Positions 46,904 through 56,225 of a DNA stretch of 64,000 nt are shown here, in pieces. Source of the stretch: Nitrosopumilus ureiphilus (GTDB lineage Archaea; Thermoproteota; Nitrososphaeria; Nitrososphaerales; Nitrosopumilaceae); NCBI RefSeq assembly GCF_013407185.1, contig NZ_CP026995.1:1323913-1387912 (forward strand), written 5' to 3'. How positions within the stretch are numbered: the stretch's first letter is position 1; each line of letters begins with the position of its first letter. Made by a program: the position numbers and the translations under genes. Under the pieces are notes generated by a model. That model saw only the letters and a list, made by a program, of their open reading frames with translations, did no database searches and had not been told where the DNA came from.

Positions 46904-48673
46904 ATGCCAAAATTCCAGAATAAAATTGCCCTAGTTACAGGAAGCGGAACTGGAATAGGTAAAGCCATTGCTACAAAATTCATCGAAGAAGGAGCAAGTG
47001 TGATAATTCTTGGAAGAAGAAAAGATCCATTAGAAGAAGCAGCAAAAGAACTTGAAGGGAAAATTCCTCAAGGCACAAATGCGTCAGTTAGAATTTTTGC
47101 AGGAGTTGATGTTGCCGATGAAATGGCAATGAATAACATGTTTGATACACTAAAAAATGATAACGTATCTATAGATTACATTATTAACAACGCAGGGGTT
47201 TCAGGCCCTGTTACTTGTTTTGCAAATGCTCCACTTGATGAATTCAAAAGTACAATTGGAATTCATCTAACAGGGACATTCTGGGGCTCTGTTCAGGCAC
47301 TAAAAGTAATGAAAGAGGGGGGAAAGATAATTACAATTTCAACATTCTTTACAGAAGAAAGGCCATTGGAGCAAAGACCATACAGATTTAGAAGTCCATA
47401 TACTGCATCCCAAGGTGCAAAAAATAGATTAGCAGAATTAATGTCATGGGAATTAACAGATAAAGGAATAATATCAATTGCAACAAATCCAGGCCCAGTA
47501 CATTCAGACAGAATTTACAAAACAGTCTACCCAAAAGCTGCTGCAGAGTTTATGAGAGTCAGTGGATTTGAAGATTTAGCACCAACTGAAGTAGATGAAG
47601 CAAATAAAGAATTACTTTCATTATTAGGAGAAGATGAAAATGTTATCAAGGAGGGAATTGCAAACGCAGCATCAAAACTGGCAAACGGTAAAGACGTTTC
47701 AAAATTAACTGAGACATTTACAAATCTATTAAACAAAATACAGACTATTGCTGAAAAAGTTCAAAATAATACATCACATATGATTGCAAATAGAGAATTT
47801 CTTTCACAAGGTCAAGTTGCAGAATCAGTACTCAATCTTTGTGATGATGAAATTGCAAAAATAATAAACGGCAAAGTAATTCCAGGAGACAGAGTATTTT
47901 ATCCAGTAAAACCACATATTGGAACTGCCACACCGGGTGTTCATCAACCAGACTTTACAGGAAAATCAGTTGTGTTTACAATTGATGCAACGGACAAAGA
48001 TGATGCACAGCGAGTTGAGTTTTTGGCACAACATGTTGAGAAAAATGGAGGAAAAGTTGCATGTTTCATTTCTCAATCAACATCAACAGAATTGCAAGAA
48101 TACATCAGTAGTAAATTTCACTCTCATGTAGTAGACATAAAGAATCCCGAAGAAGTTGCAAGATGGTTAAACACTGCAAAAACTAACATTGGTGATATTC
48201 TAGGCGTGATTCATGTAACTGGAAAACTTCCAGACATATCAAAATTAACAGAATTGTCAAGGACGGAGTGGGAAGCATTAACTGAAAAATTCATCTCAAC
48301 TCCGGCTACAGTTGCACAAAGAGCGCTTGAACAATTTGTTCCAGGTGGAAGTAAAGATCCACGTCTTTACAAAGATGCAAAAGGTGCAATCATGATAATT
48401 GGGCCAGATTTACCAATTGGAAAAAAAGTTACAGGGACACAAAGAGCACAAGTAGAGGTTTTCAGAGGAGCATTAAGACCATTTACAACTACAGTTAATC
48501 AAGAATTAAGCGACGTTCTAAGTTCAAAAATCAGAATATTTACAATTTTCCCAGGATCTATAACTGGTTCAGAACCAAGCAATCAAAGAATTGCAGAAGC
48601 GTTTAATTTTCTAGTATCAGATAATGCTGCCTCATCATCAGAGATAGTTTTCTGTGTTGATGAATCAAGATAA
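46904..48673 (+). CDS. Tandem short-chain dehydrogenase/reductase (589 aa), malonyl-CoA-reductase-like architecture
   Basis: Two SDR-like halves make up the protein. The N-terminal half (residues 1-250) has the cofactor motif TGSGTGIG and NNAG; its active-site segment reads YTASQ where YxxxK is usual, so the lysine is replaced by glutamine. The C-terminal half (about 345-580) keeps the Rossmann shape (VVFTIDATD, GVIHVTGKLP) without a clear catalytic pair. Double-SDR proteins of this size occur in Chloroflexus-type malonyl-CoA reductase. A role in the 3HP part of carbon fixation is possible but unproven. A hotdog-like gene follows by two bases. Confidence 0.7.
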   Translation: MPKFQNKIALVTGSGTGIGKAIATKFIEEGASVIILGRRKDPLEEAAKELEGKIPQGTNASVRIFAGVDVADEMAMNNMFDTLKNDNVSIDYIINNAGVSGPVTCFANAPLDEFKSTIGIHLTGTFWGSVQALKVMKEGGKIITISTFFTEERPLEQRPYRFRSPYTASQGAKNRLAELMSWELTDKGIISIATNPGPVHSDRIYKTVYPKAAAEFMRVSGFEDLAPTEVDEANKELLSLLGEDENVIKEGIANAASKLANGKDVSKLTETFTNLLNKIQTIAEKVQNNTSHMIANREFLSQGQVAESVLNLCDDEIAKIINGKVIPGDRVFYPVKPHIGTATPGVHQPDFTGKSVVFTIDATDKDDAQRVEFLAQHVEKNGGKVACFISQSTSTELQEYISSKFHSHVVDIKNPEEVARWLNTAKTNIGDILGVIHVTGKLPDISKLTELSRTEWEALTEKFISTPATVAQRALEQFVPGGSKDPRLYKDAKGAIMIIGPDLPIGKKVTGTQRAQVEVFRGALRPFTTTVNQELSDVLSSKIRIFTIFPGSITGSEPSNQRIAEAFNFLVSDNAASSSEIVFCVDESR

Positions 48674-48675
48674 GA

Positions 48676-49128
48676 ATGAAAAAATTTTCAGAATTTAGAG
48701 TAGGCGAATCATTTTATTCCACATGTAGTATTTCAGATAAAGAATTAGAAGAGTATCTTAATTTTTCAAGAGTCAGAAATGCATTCTTAGAAGACAGGCA
48801 AAAGGAGGAACAAAAAATAGTTTCAGGAAGGGCAATTCTATCTAGAATGGAAGGAGAGTTTACAAGACTGAATCAAATTTATGGAAACCACATTGTTTTT
48901 GTTGGAACAGATGGAGATCCAAAATGGGAAAACAGGAACACACGATTTCTTAAGACATTGTATACTGATCAAGTTTTGAAATTAAAATTCACAGTCTCAC
49001 AAAAAGATGACATTGATGATGAATATGGAAAGATTGGAATTGATTATGAGGGAACTAACCAAGAGGGTAAAATAATTGTTCTTTCAAAAAGAAACATTTA
49101 CAGAATAAAGAAAGAGCCACCAAAATAA
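48676..49128 (+). CDS. Hotdog-fold (MaoC-like) protein
   Basis: The 150-residue protein has the hotdog-type sequence FRVGESFYSTCSISDKELEEYL near the N-terminus and GRAILSRMEGEFTRLNQIYG in the middle, similar to MaoC/R-hydratase-like folds. The usual MaoC Asp/His pair is not clear. It begins two bases after the tandem-SDR gene, so the two are translated together and probably share a substrate, plausibly an acyl-CoA. Confidence 0.6.
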   Translation: MKKFSEFRVGESFYSTCSISDKELEEYLNFSRVRNAFLEDRQKEEQKIVSGRAILSRMEGEFTRLNQIYGNHIVFVGTDGDPKWENRNTRFLKTLYTDQVLKLKFTVSQKDDIDDEYGKIGIDYEGTNQEGKIIVLSKRNIYRIKKEPPK

Positions 49129-49213
49129 AATACAAAGGAGCTTACTAAGATCAAAAGGCCTGACAGACATTTTGTTTTATAAAATTAGTATAAAAATGCA
49201 AGAAAAAATAAGG

Positions 49214-49987
49214 TTAAAAACCAAAAAATCCAGAATTATCAGTTATTGAATCAAGAAATAATTTTCCTGCAGCAACCAAAATCACAACAGAGACAATAAT
49301 TTGCAAATATCTTTCTTTGATATCAATAGACAAACGTGCACCAACTAATCCACCTGCAAAAGAGCCAACTGCTAAAAATCCTGCTTGGATGAAATCTGGA
49401 TGACCTAGAAGACTATGTGAAAGTACTCCGGATAAAGAAGAGAAAAACAATATCAATTGAGACGTAGGAGCTGCTCTTTTCATGGACATTCCCATTCCAA
49501 CAACCATTAAAGGAACAAAGATAATCCCACCGCCTATTCCAAAAAACGCAGAAATGATTCCTGCGAAAAAGCTTGCACCTATTGAAAAAATCATTATTTG
49601 TTTTGATAATGTTTTTTCTTTGGTTTCAATTTTTTTTCGCAAAAAAATGTAAGCTGCTGATGCTATCAATACAAAACCAAATAAAATTTTAAAAACATCA
49701 GGCGTAACATCAGTTGAAACTATTGCGCCCAAAATAGTACCAGGGATTGAAAGTAATCCAAGTTTCAACCCCAAAGAGACTTCTATTCTTTTTTGTTTAG
49801 AATATGAAATAGTAGATGCAACAGCATTACTTAATGCAGCAAAAAGACTATTACTTGCAGCAGCCGTGGGAGGAAACCCAAGAAACGTCAATATAGGCAC
49901 TACAACAATTCCTCCACCAAGACCAATCATCGAACCTAAGATTCCTGCTGCAAATCCCAAAAGAATTAACCATAATTGATCAATCAT
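49214..49987 (-). CDS. TauE/SafE family membrane permease
   Basis: The 257-residue protein has about seven to eight hydrophobic helices and the duplicated family motif: GSMIGLGGGIVVVPIL at residues 18-33 and SAFFGIGGGIIFVPLM near 150-165. TauE/SafE proteins export or import sulfite, sulfoacetate or similar small anions; the substrate here is unknown. Confidence 0.92.
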   Translation of the reverse strand: MIDQLWLILLGFAAGILGSMIGLGGGIVVVPILTFLGFPPTAAASNSLFAALSNAVASTISYSKQKRIEVSLGLKLGLLSIPGTILGAIVSTDVTPDVFKILFGFVLIASAAYIFLRKKIETKEKTLSKQIMIFSIGASFFAGIISAFFGIGGGIIFVPLMVVGMGMSMKRAAPTSQLILFFSSLSGVLSHSLLGHPDFIQAGFLAVGSFAGGLVGARLSIDIKERYLQIIVSVVILVAAGKLFLDSITDNSGFFGF

Positions 49988-50071
49988 CGTTTGCCAATCA
50001 AAGAATATTGCAGTATATAATTAGGTTCCCCCATACAAAATCGGCTCCAATCCTACTGTGAACCTTTCTTA

Positions 50072-50497
50072 GTACGATTTGCTGAATCAGGAGTCATTTT
50101 AGAAGACATAAAGGGAATCAGAAAATTGTATAGAAAAGGAAACGGTCAGGGTAAAAAGCATCGTGATAAAATGAACACATGGAGTTTTTATGAATTGCAG
50201 AGACAGATTGAATACAAAGCTAAATGGGCTGGATTGCCAGTAAAACATGTCAAAGCACATGGCACGTCATCAAAGTGTGCGGCATGTGGGTCAAAACTAG
50301 TACCCGAAGAGCACCGAATGATGAGATGTATCATGTGTAAGATTCTTATCGACAGGGATGAGAATGCAGCCAAAAATATTTTGGCCAGAGGGTTGAGGTT
50401 CGACCCCAACGCACCGCAAGTTGAAGCAATGAAGCAGTTCAAAGATGCAGAGTCGATTGTGACGAGTCAGGAAGATGGACAAATTATGTGTCTATAA
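50072..50497 (+). pseudogene. 5'-truncated tnpB (IS605 OrfB), C-terminal half
   Basis: The frame gives VRFAESGVILEDIKGIR (RuvC-II LED), FYELQRQIEYKAKWAG, the zinc ribbon CAACG...CIMC and RuvC-III DRDENAAKNI, then a normal C-terminus to a TAA at 50495. The N-terminal half with RuvC-I is absent, and sequence to the left does not match. It differs in sequence from the copy at 30565 and is another lineage. Confidence 0.75.
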
Positions 50498-50517
50498 CTT
50501 GGCAGAACCATAATAGA

Positions 50518-51168
50518 CTACTTGAGAATTATTAGCGTCCACAGATAAGATTCTCCAGTAGAGGTAATCTCCAAAATCAATCTCTTGTTATCTAAACCTG
50601 AAATTTCTGATTTGAGTGTGGTTTGTGAGGATTCAGTGTATTTTTCTTCAGCAGCATCAAGCCAAGATTTAATGGATTCAAATCCTCCAGGCTGGAGCAC
50701 CTCCCAGCAATCACAGACTAATATCTCAACCATAGTCTGAAAAACAATGTTTACCTCATCATCGTTTGAATTCAAAAACGGCGATGCATCTATAATTGCA
50801 AGTGCCATGATAGGACTATCAGTTGTCCCACCCATGTTTAGATTTCCAATAGTTTTTCCATCAGAGTTTAAGAGGGCAGCAGTAGTGCAATATTCTACAG
50901 TCCTCTGAGTATTTGTAGAATCAAAGTAGATGCAATACTGATCTATTGTATGATCAGTTATTGTAACAGGGGAAGACATGAAAATATTTTGTTCTGCAAG
51001 AGATTCTTGTATTTTCTCCACATCATTAAATGTAAAATCAATTTCATAGACAAGATTTGAAACATTGTATTCTAAAGAAGGTTCAGAAATCAAAATAAAC
51101 AAAATAGAACCAGCAATTCCAAAACCAATTAAAATTGAAATTAACACAGTTTTATTCATTACAATCAT
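50518..51168 (-). CDS. Membrane-anchored hypothetical protein (216 aa)
   Basis: A hydrophobic N-terminal segment (residues 5-24; TVLISILIGFGIAGSILFILI) anchors a soluble domain with several cysteines (QYCIYFDS, VEYCTTAALL, VCDCWEVLQPG) and a putative outside location. ATG 51159 is an alternative start. No family is recognised. It follows the DUF192 gene on the same strand. Confidence 0.65.
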   Translation of the reverse strand: MIVMNKTVLISILIGFGIAGSILFILISEPSLEYNVSNLVYEIDFTFNDVEKIQESLAEQNIFMSSPVTITDHTIDQYCIYFDSTNTQRTVEYCTTAALLNSDGKTIGNLNMGGTTDSPIMALAIIDASPFLNSNDDEVNIVFQTMVEILVCDCWEVLQPGGFESIKSWLDAAEEKYTESSQTTLKSEISGLDNKRLILEITSTGESYLWTLIILK

Positions 51169-51201
51169 TTTAAAATTATCTCACATAAGGCTTTTTTAAA
51201 A

Positions 51202-51735
51202 TCAAATAGAGATAATACTCAATATAGAGTCTTTTGTGATGTTGTTTTGCTCAACAAATCCAGATGTGACTTCAAGAACATATACTGCTTTGCCATCAGG
51301 CACTATACTTTGACAAGTTGTGATTTCTAATGGACTTTTACACGGAGGAATATCTTTTTCTATGTGTACAACTTTACCGTCTTCATCAAACCAAATCATA
51401 TCAAGTGAGAATTGCATGTTAAGCATCCAAAGAGAGTAAAGACCTGATTGTTCAAATACAAAAATCATTCCTTGATCATAGGGCAATTCATCTTGGAACA
51501 TTAAACCACGAACACGTCTTGGTTCAGTATCTGCAATCTGCACTTGTAATGGAACATCATCAACCTTTATGGTACCTCTAGGAAATTCAACTGATTCTAA
51601 CTTACTTTCTTTTGGAATAGACATCAAACCAACCGCACCAATAATCACAGCTGCGATAAAAATGGGAATCAGAACTTGTGATCTTGTAGTCATGAATTGA
51701 TTTATCTCAGTCCTTTTAAAAACTAAAGGTGTCAC
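51202..51735 (-). CDS. DUF192 domain protein, membrane-anchored
   Basis: The core (residues 50-170) matches DUF192: PLQVQIADTEPRRVRGLMFQDELPYDQGMIFVFE, SLWMLNMQFSLDMIWFDEDGKVVHIEKDIPPC. A hydrophobic helix (LIPIFIAAVIIGAVGLM) precedes it, so it is anchored and faces outward. GTG at 51735 overlaps the upstream stop (GTGA); ATG 51693 is an alternative start. Function of DUF192 is not established. Confidence 0.8.
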   Translation of the reverse strand: MTPLVFKRTEINQFMTTRSQVLIPIFIAAVIIGAVGLMSIPKESKLESVEFPRGTIKVDDVPLQVQIADTEPRRVRGLMFQDELPYDQGMIFVFEQSGLYSLWMLNMQFSLDMIWFDEDGKVVHIEKDIPPCKSPLEITTCQSIVPDGKAVYVLEVTSGFVEQNNITKDSILSIISI

Positions 51736-52082
51736 ATTATGGAATTCTTAAAGTCGTTTATTGATGAAAGAGTGTTTTTTGTTTCATGGCCTATATCGTG
51801 AATAGTAGAGCCATTGTATTTCTTGTCAAGGTATCTTCCTGCAACAATCATGGGACCTCCAACAGCACAAGTGACACCTGTTGGTTCGGGAATCCATAAC
51901 ATCAAAAACCCAATTTTTTGGAGTTTTTTACCAGGTGCGGGAGCCTTCTGAAGAGCACCCAATGAGGCATTGGTATGTGTGCTGTCAATTTTAGCAATAT
52001 CTGTATACAAATTGGCTCTTCGCTTAGCTGAATCAGAGACTTTTTGTAAATTTGCTAGTCGTTCCTTTAGGGGGTCTACCAT
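51732..52082 (-). CDS. Hypothetical protein (116 aa)
   Basis: The mostly soluble protein has an N-terminal helix (LKERLANLQKVSDSAKRRANLY) and a weakly hydrophobic middle (LQKIGFLMLWIPEPTGVTCAVGGPMIVAGRYLDKKY) that could lie against a membrane. No family is recognised. Its stop overlaps the start of the DUF192 gene. Confidence 0.6.
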   Translation of the reverse strand: MVDPLKERLANLQKVSDSAKRRANLYTDIAKIDSTHTNASLGALQKAPAPGKKLQKIGFLMLWIPEPTGVTCAVGGPMIVAGRYLDKKYNGSTIHDIGHETKNTLSSINDFKNSIM

Positions 52083-52163
52083 ACCATCATATATTTTATA
52101 AAAAAATAGTTAACATTCAAAGATCAACTAGCATCACACTCAAGTCAATAAAGAGTAACCAAG

Positions 52164-52173
52164 TTTAGCTAAA
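52164..52173. promoter_or_regulatory. Palindrome upstream of the DtxR-type regulator
   Basis: The 10-base palindrome TTTAGCTAAA is 44 bases before the ATG of the metal-regulator gene, within the 134-base gap shared with the divergent 116-aa gene. DtxR-family operators are AT-rich palindromes with related half-sites, so autoregulation is possible. The match is short and could be chance. Confidence 0.25.
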
Positions 52174-52216
52174 AGACACTCAATTATACTAGATTCAAGT
52201 TAGAAACAAAGAGTAC

Positions 52217-52681
52217 ATGAAATCTAAAAATTCCAAGAGACTAGATTCAATAAAAGCTGCTCACCAAACTGAAAGAACTCGTTCAAGTACCAGAATGGAA
52301 GATTATTTAGAAATAATATCAGAGCTTGTGGAATTGAAGGGATATGCCACCACATTGGATATTTCAAGATACATGAATGTAAGTGCTCCTAGCGTAACTA
52401 AGATGCTTCAAAGATTAGATGAGGGAGGATTTTTAGAATATGAGAAATATCACGGAATTAATCTTACAAGTAAAGGTACACAAGTAGCTGAGGGCATAAG
52501 ACAAAACCATGGAATTTTATTGGAATTCTTTGAAATTTTAGGGGTAGGATATGATACTGCCAATCAAGATACAGAGGGAATTGAGCATCATCTCAATCCA
52601 AAAACAATAAGACAATTAAGAAAATTCATTACTTTTCTAAAAGCAAATCCTAAGATTATTGAAAATTTTAAAAATCTTTAA
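52217..52681 (+). CDS. DtxR/MntR-family metal-dependent transcription regulator
   Basis: The 154-residue protein has the winged helix of the family (RMEDYLEIISELVELKGYATTLDISRYMNVSAPSVTKMLQRLDEGGFLEYEKYHGINLTSKG-like region, split into helices) and a dimerisation region with HGILLEFFEILG, and EGIEHHLN carrying metal-ligand-type His and Glu. It likely senses Fe or Mn. It has no C-terminal SH3 domain, as in MntR. The stop region overlaps the convergent PIN-ATPase gene by 14 bases. Confidence 0.9.
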   Translation: MKSKNSKRLDSIKAAHQTERTRSSTRMEDYLEIISELVELKGYATTLDISRYMNVSAPSVTKMLQRLDEGGFLEYEKYHGINLTSKGTQVAEGIRQNHGILLEFFEILGVGYDTANQDTEGIEHHLNPKTIRQLRKFITFLKANPKIIENFKNL

Positions 52682-54488
52682 GATATAATTTTATGTCGCT
52701 TTGTGAAGATGTAGCATTCATGAGACTTCTAGCAGCATCAGATCGTTTTGGGATTTTTATTTGTCCCTTTTTACCAATTCTTACAGATACCAGAAATTTA
52801 TCATTGGCATAGATATCGGCATGCATAGATGTGTATTCTCTGCTAACAGTTAGAAGTAATGCAGTTTTTGATTCTGAGAATGTAAAAGGAAGATCATTTG
52901 ATGTTAATGATAGGTTTTCAGAATTTTTTGCCACTACATCAATATGGACTTGAAGTAATTTTTCAATTTCATTAATGTTAGAGCCACCCCTTCCGATGAT
53001 TGATGGGATATACTGTTCATTTACGAGTACTTTTACTCGGTTATCAGACAAAATTTCAACTTGTGCGCCAGGATCATATCTTTTGAAAGTATCTTTGATT
53101 TTATCTTCAGCAAGCTTTTCAATTCCAACTTTTTGAACTCGCTTTGCTACAGGAACAATCACGTTTTCTTCCCCAAATGTGTATATTTCATGTTCCAAAA
53201 CATTATCTTGAAAATTTCTCACCTCAATTACAGGTCTTGCAAGGTCAGATTCGGTCATTCCTGAAGGTACTTTTACTTTTAATTCCAGATCATATACTTT
53301 TTCGATTCTTCCATCATTTACAAAAATCACAGTGTCCAAGATGTTTGGAATAATTCCTAATTCGATCTTTCCAATGAAACGTTGAATTGCATCCAATGGC
53401 GAGTTTGCATGCACTACTCCCACCATTCCAACTCCAGTTAATCGCAAATCAGCAAATGTTCTAAAATCTTCCCGTCTTCTTACTTCATCAAAAATAGTAT
53501 AATCTGGACGGACTAAAAGTAAAATATCTGCAGTGTTGTCAAAACTTCCATCTAATTTTCCATATTGTGTGATACCAGGATCTACTTGCAAGTCACGAGG
53601 AGACTCAAATGTTTTAACAATTTTCCCTTTTTTGTGATAAAAGTTTGCCAGTCCAGACGCAAGGGTACTTTTTCCAGAGCCAGGAGCACCTGAAATCACA
53701 ATTCCCTCAGCTCTATCAGACAATCGTTCCATTAACTCATCAGAAATTTCATAATCTTCCAAAGACAGTTTAATGATTGGATGAACAATAGTTATTTCAT
53801 AAGATTCAGAAAATGGAGGATATGTTATGGCAATTCGATAATCATTGTGTTGGATTACGGATGCACCTGTCTTTGAGATTTCAATAGTACTTGAATCAGA
53901 CACACTTGCAATATCAAATATTTGTGATGAAATCATTTTCAAATAAGATTTTGTAAGAATCTCATCACTGATTTGAGTTAATGAAAAAGCACCAGGTGTT
54001 CCTTTTTTTGCCAACGGAAGTTGATTTTCCTTAAGATGAATACTCATAGTTTCAGAATCAAAAAATTTTAAAAATTCTAATTTTTCATCTTTGATTTTAG
54101 TTTTAAGAAATACAGTTTCAATACCTTCAGCCTCTGCAACAAGATGTTGCACATTATCAGAAGTGTAAAGAACAGCATCATTTTGTTTTGCCATATCAGC
54201 TATGAGTGCATCAATTCTGCCACTAGCAGCAAACTTGATATCATCTGTAGAAGGATGAGGGCCTTTCATGACAATCTCCAAGCCAAAACTTCCAGATAAC
54301 TCGTTGAGTTTTCTAATTTTTTCTAAGCCAATAAATCCCTGTTCTTTTTTATTTGAAGCCTGAGATTGTAACTCATCAAATACGGCTTGAGGGATAATGA
54401 TTTGAGAATTTCTAATTGAGCCAGTTTCTATCTGAGCAATTAGTTCACCATTAATTATTACGCTAGTATCAGCTACTATTTTTGACAA
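52668..54488 (-). CDS. PIN domain - PilT-like ATPase - KH domain protein
   Basis: The 606-residue protein begins with a PIN domain (KIVADTSVIINGELIA; residues 1-130). A PilT/VirB11-like ATPase core follows, with Walker A ISGAPGSGKSTLASG (about 264-278) and a Walker B-like YTIFDEVRRREDF. The C-terminus has a KH-type GRGGSNINEIEKL motif (about 500-520). This architecture is conserved in archaea and is often annotated as a PIN-containing ATPase. RNA handling is likely from the PIN and KH domains; the target is unknown. Confidence 0.9.
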   Translation of the reverse strand: MSKIVADTSVIINGELIAQIETGSIRNSQIIIPQAVFDELQSQASNKKEQGFIGLEKIRKLNELSGSFGLEIVMKGPHPSTDDIKFAASGRIDALIADMAKQNDAVLYTSDNVQHLVAEAEGIETVFLKTKIKDEKLEFLKFFDSETMSIHLKENQLPLAKKGTPGAFSLTQISDEILTKSYLKMISSQIFDIASVSDSSTIEISKTGASVIQHNDYRIAITYPPFSESYEITIVHPIIKLSLEDYEISDELMERLSDRAEGIVISGAPGSGKSTLASGLANFYHKKGKIVKTFESPRDLQVDPGITQYGKLDGSFDNTADILLLVRPDYTIFDEVRRREDFRTFADLRLTGVGMVGVVHANSPLDAIQRFIGKIELGIIPNILDTVIFVNDGRIEKVYDLELKVKVPSGMTESDLARPVIEVRNFQDNVLEHEIYTFGEENVIVPVAKRVQKVGIEKLAEDKIKDTFKRYDPGAQVEILSDNRVKVLVNEQYIPSIIGRGGSNINEIEKLLQVHIDVVAKNSENLSLTSNDLPFTFSESKTALLLTVSREYTSMHADIYANDKFLVSVRIGKKGQIKIPKRSDAARSLMNATSSQSDIKLYLKDF

Positions 54489-54625
54489 GTTTTCTAAATA
54501 TTTGTTCCAGGTTTATTGCCTAAATTACTTTCTAAAATTTCTTTAATGACTGCTTAAAGAAAACAAACTTTCAGAGCTAAAATTACTCACCCTCTTAAAA
54601 AAATGCATATTTCGAAAAAGCAATC

Positions 54626-54763
54626 ATGGAACAAGGGCAAAAAAACAATGAATTTTATAAAAATTGTACAGAGTATTTTGAATTTTTACGCAAGAAAGGC
54701 ATGGCAGACTATGAGTTTGAGGACGAGTATTATTTCACCATGCCTGCAATTTCAAATCACTGA
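54626..54763 (+). CDS. Small acidic protein (45 aa)
   Basis: The ATG at 54626 opens 45 residues (EQGQKNNEFYKNCTEYFEFLRKKGMADYEFEDEYYF...) that are acidic and aromatic. The overlapping frame at 54603 is basic and less gene-like. No family is recognised; the reading rests on composition and lacks other support. Confidence 0.4.
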   Translation: MEQGQKNNEFYKNCTEYFEFLRKKGMADYEFEDEYYFTMPAISNH

Positions 54764-54803
54764 ACATCAGAAGGTTTACGAAGCTCTCTAAATCTAATTA
54801 ATT

Positions 54804-56222
54804 ATGAACACAGTACTGCAAGAACTATCAGATAAAGGGATCAAATATGCTATTGAGGCGGGAGCTCAATATTGTGACATAAGGGCCGAGCAACAAGAAA
54901 AGAAATCAGTGCATATAGAAAATAACGAAATAGAAAATATCAGAGCATTTAGCGATTCTGGTTTGGGGATCAGACTAATCAAAGAAGGAGCATGGAGTTT
55001 TTGTTCAATCACAGATCCGAAATCATTTGACGAAATCAAAGAAAAAATTAATCATGCAATAAAAAACTCGTCTCACCCTACAAAAAATAAAAAGAAAGTA
55101 GATCAGTATCCAAGTCCAACAAACAATCTTAAAATTGATTTTCCAGTTTTAAAAAAACCATCAATTGATGAATTAGTCACAATTGGATTAGAGTGTAGTA
55201 GAATTATTTTAGACACGCCACGAATCATCAAATCAATTATCAGTCCATGGTACACAGTAAACTCAAAATATTTTGTAAATAGCGAGGGCTCCAAAATTGA
55301 GCAGAATTTTACAGATGTTGTGACAGACATGATTGCAGTAGCATATGAATCAGGAATTACACAATCAACAAATATCACAGAAGGGGGAAGGGGAGGATTA
55401 GAACAAATTACCAATAAAGACAAAATTCAGCAAAAAGCTAAAGACATTTCCCAAAAGGCATCAGAATTAATTTTAGCAAAACCTCTCAAAGAAGAACAGA
55501 CAACAGTTGTAATGAATCCCGACTTTGTATCGTTGCTCACACATGAAATACTGGGTCATCCATCAGAAGCAGACAGAGTGTTGGGAAAAGAAATGGCATG
55601 GGCGGGAGGTGCTTGGTGGAAAGGAAAAATTGGAGAAAAAATAGGATCAGAGAATCTAAATGTGTTTGATGATCCTACCATCAAAGAAAGTTTAGGATGG
55701 TATTATTTTGATGATGAAGGAATTGAGACTAAAAAAACTACGCTTGTTGAAAATGGGATTTTAATTAATCACATGCAAAATAGAGAAACTGCTCAAATTT
55801 TTAACGCCACTCCGACTGGAAACATGAGAGCTACAAACTATAGATTCATGCCTTTGATTCGTATGGCATGTACATGTATTGGAAATGGAGACAGGAATAC
55901 AGATGAAATAATCAAAGAAGTCAAAAATGGATACCTAATTTCAAATATGAAAATCCCATCAATAGATATGAAACGATACAATTGGAGTATTTCATGTCAA
56001 TACGCTCAAAAAATTGAAAATGGTGAAACCACAGACTTGTTAAGAGATGTGATTGTTATGGGAACAGCGCCGGAATTTTTTGAGTCAATTGATGCTTGTG
56101 GAAATGACTTTACAGTAAGACCAATAACTAATTGTGGTAAAGGAGATCCTATGCAATCAATGATTATGGGAAATGGAGGACCAACAATTCGTGGAACTGC
56201 AATGGTGAAGAGTGTTAACTAA
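54804..56222 (+). CDS. tldD: TldD-family metalloprotease
   Basis: The 472-residue protein has the TldD/PmbA fold: YCDIRAEQQEKKSVHIENNEIEN at the N-terminus and the zinc motif LTHEILGHPSEAD with HExxxH-type ligands near residue 247, plus GNMRATNYRFMPL and the C-terminal domain. TldD/E degrade unstructured or antitoxin peptides in bacteria. No PmbA/TldE partner gene is adjacent, so it may act alone or with a partner elsewhere. It precedes the uracil-glycosylase gene by three bases. Confidence 0.9.
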   Translation: MNTVLQELSDKGIKYAIEAGAQYCDIRAEQQEKKSVHIENNEIENIRAFSDSGLGIRLIKEGAWSFCSITDPKSFDEIKEKINHAIKNSSHPTKNKKKVDQYPSPTNNLKIDFPVLKKPSIDELVTIGLECSRIILDTPRIIKSIISPWYTVNSKYFVNSEGSKIEQNFTDVVTDMIAVAYESGITQSTNITEGGRGGLEQITNKDKIQQKAKDISQKASELILAKPLKEEQTTVVMNPDFVSLLTHEILGHPSEADRVLGKEMAWAGGAWWKGKIGEKIGSENLNVFDDPTIKESLGWYYFDDEGIETKKTTLVENGILINHMQNRETAQIFNATPTGNMRATNYRFMPLIRMACTCIGNGDRNTDEIIKEVKNGYLISNMKIPSIDMKRYNWSISCQYAQKIENGETTDLLRDVIVMGTAPEFFESIDACGNDFTVRPITNCGKGDPMQSMIMGNGGPTIRGTAMVKSVN

Positions 56223-56225
56223 AAA

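Noticed and set aside
54603-54791. A 62-aa plus-strand frame upstream of tldD
   Set aside because: The composition is basic and protein-unlike. The overlapping frame from 54626 is more gene-like, although also weak.
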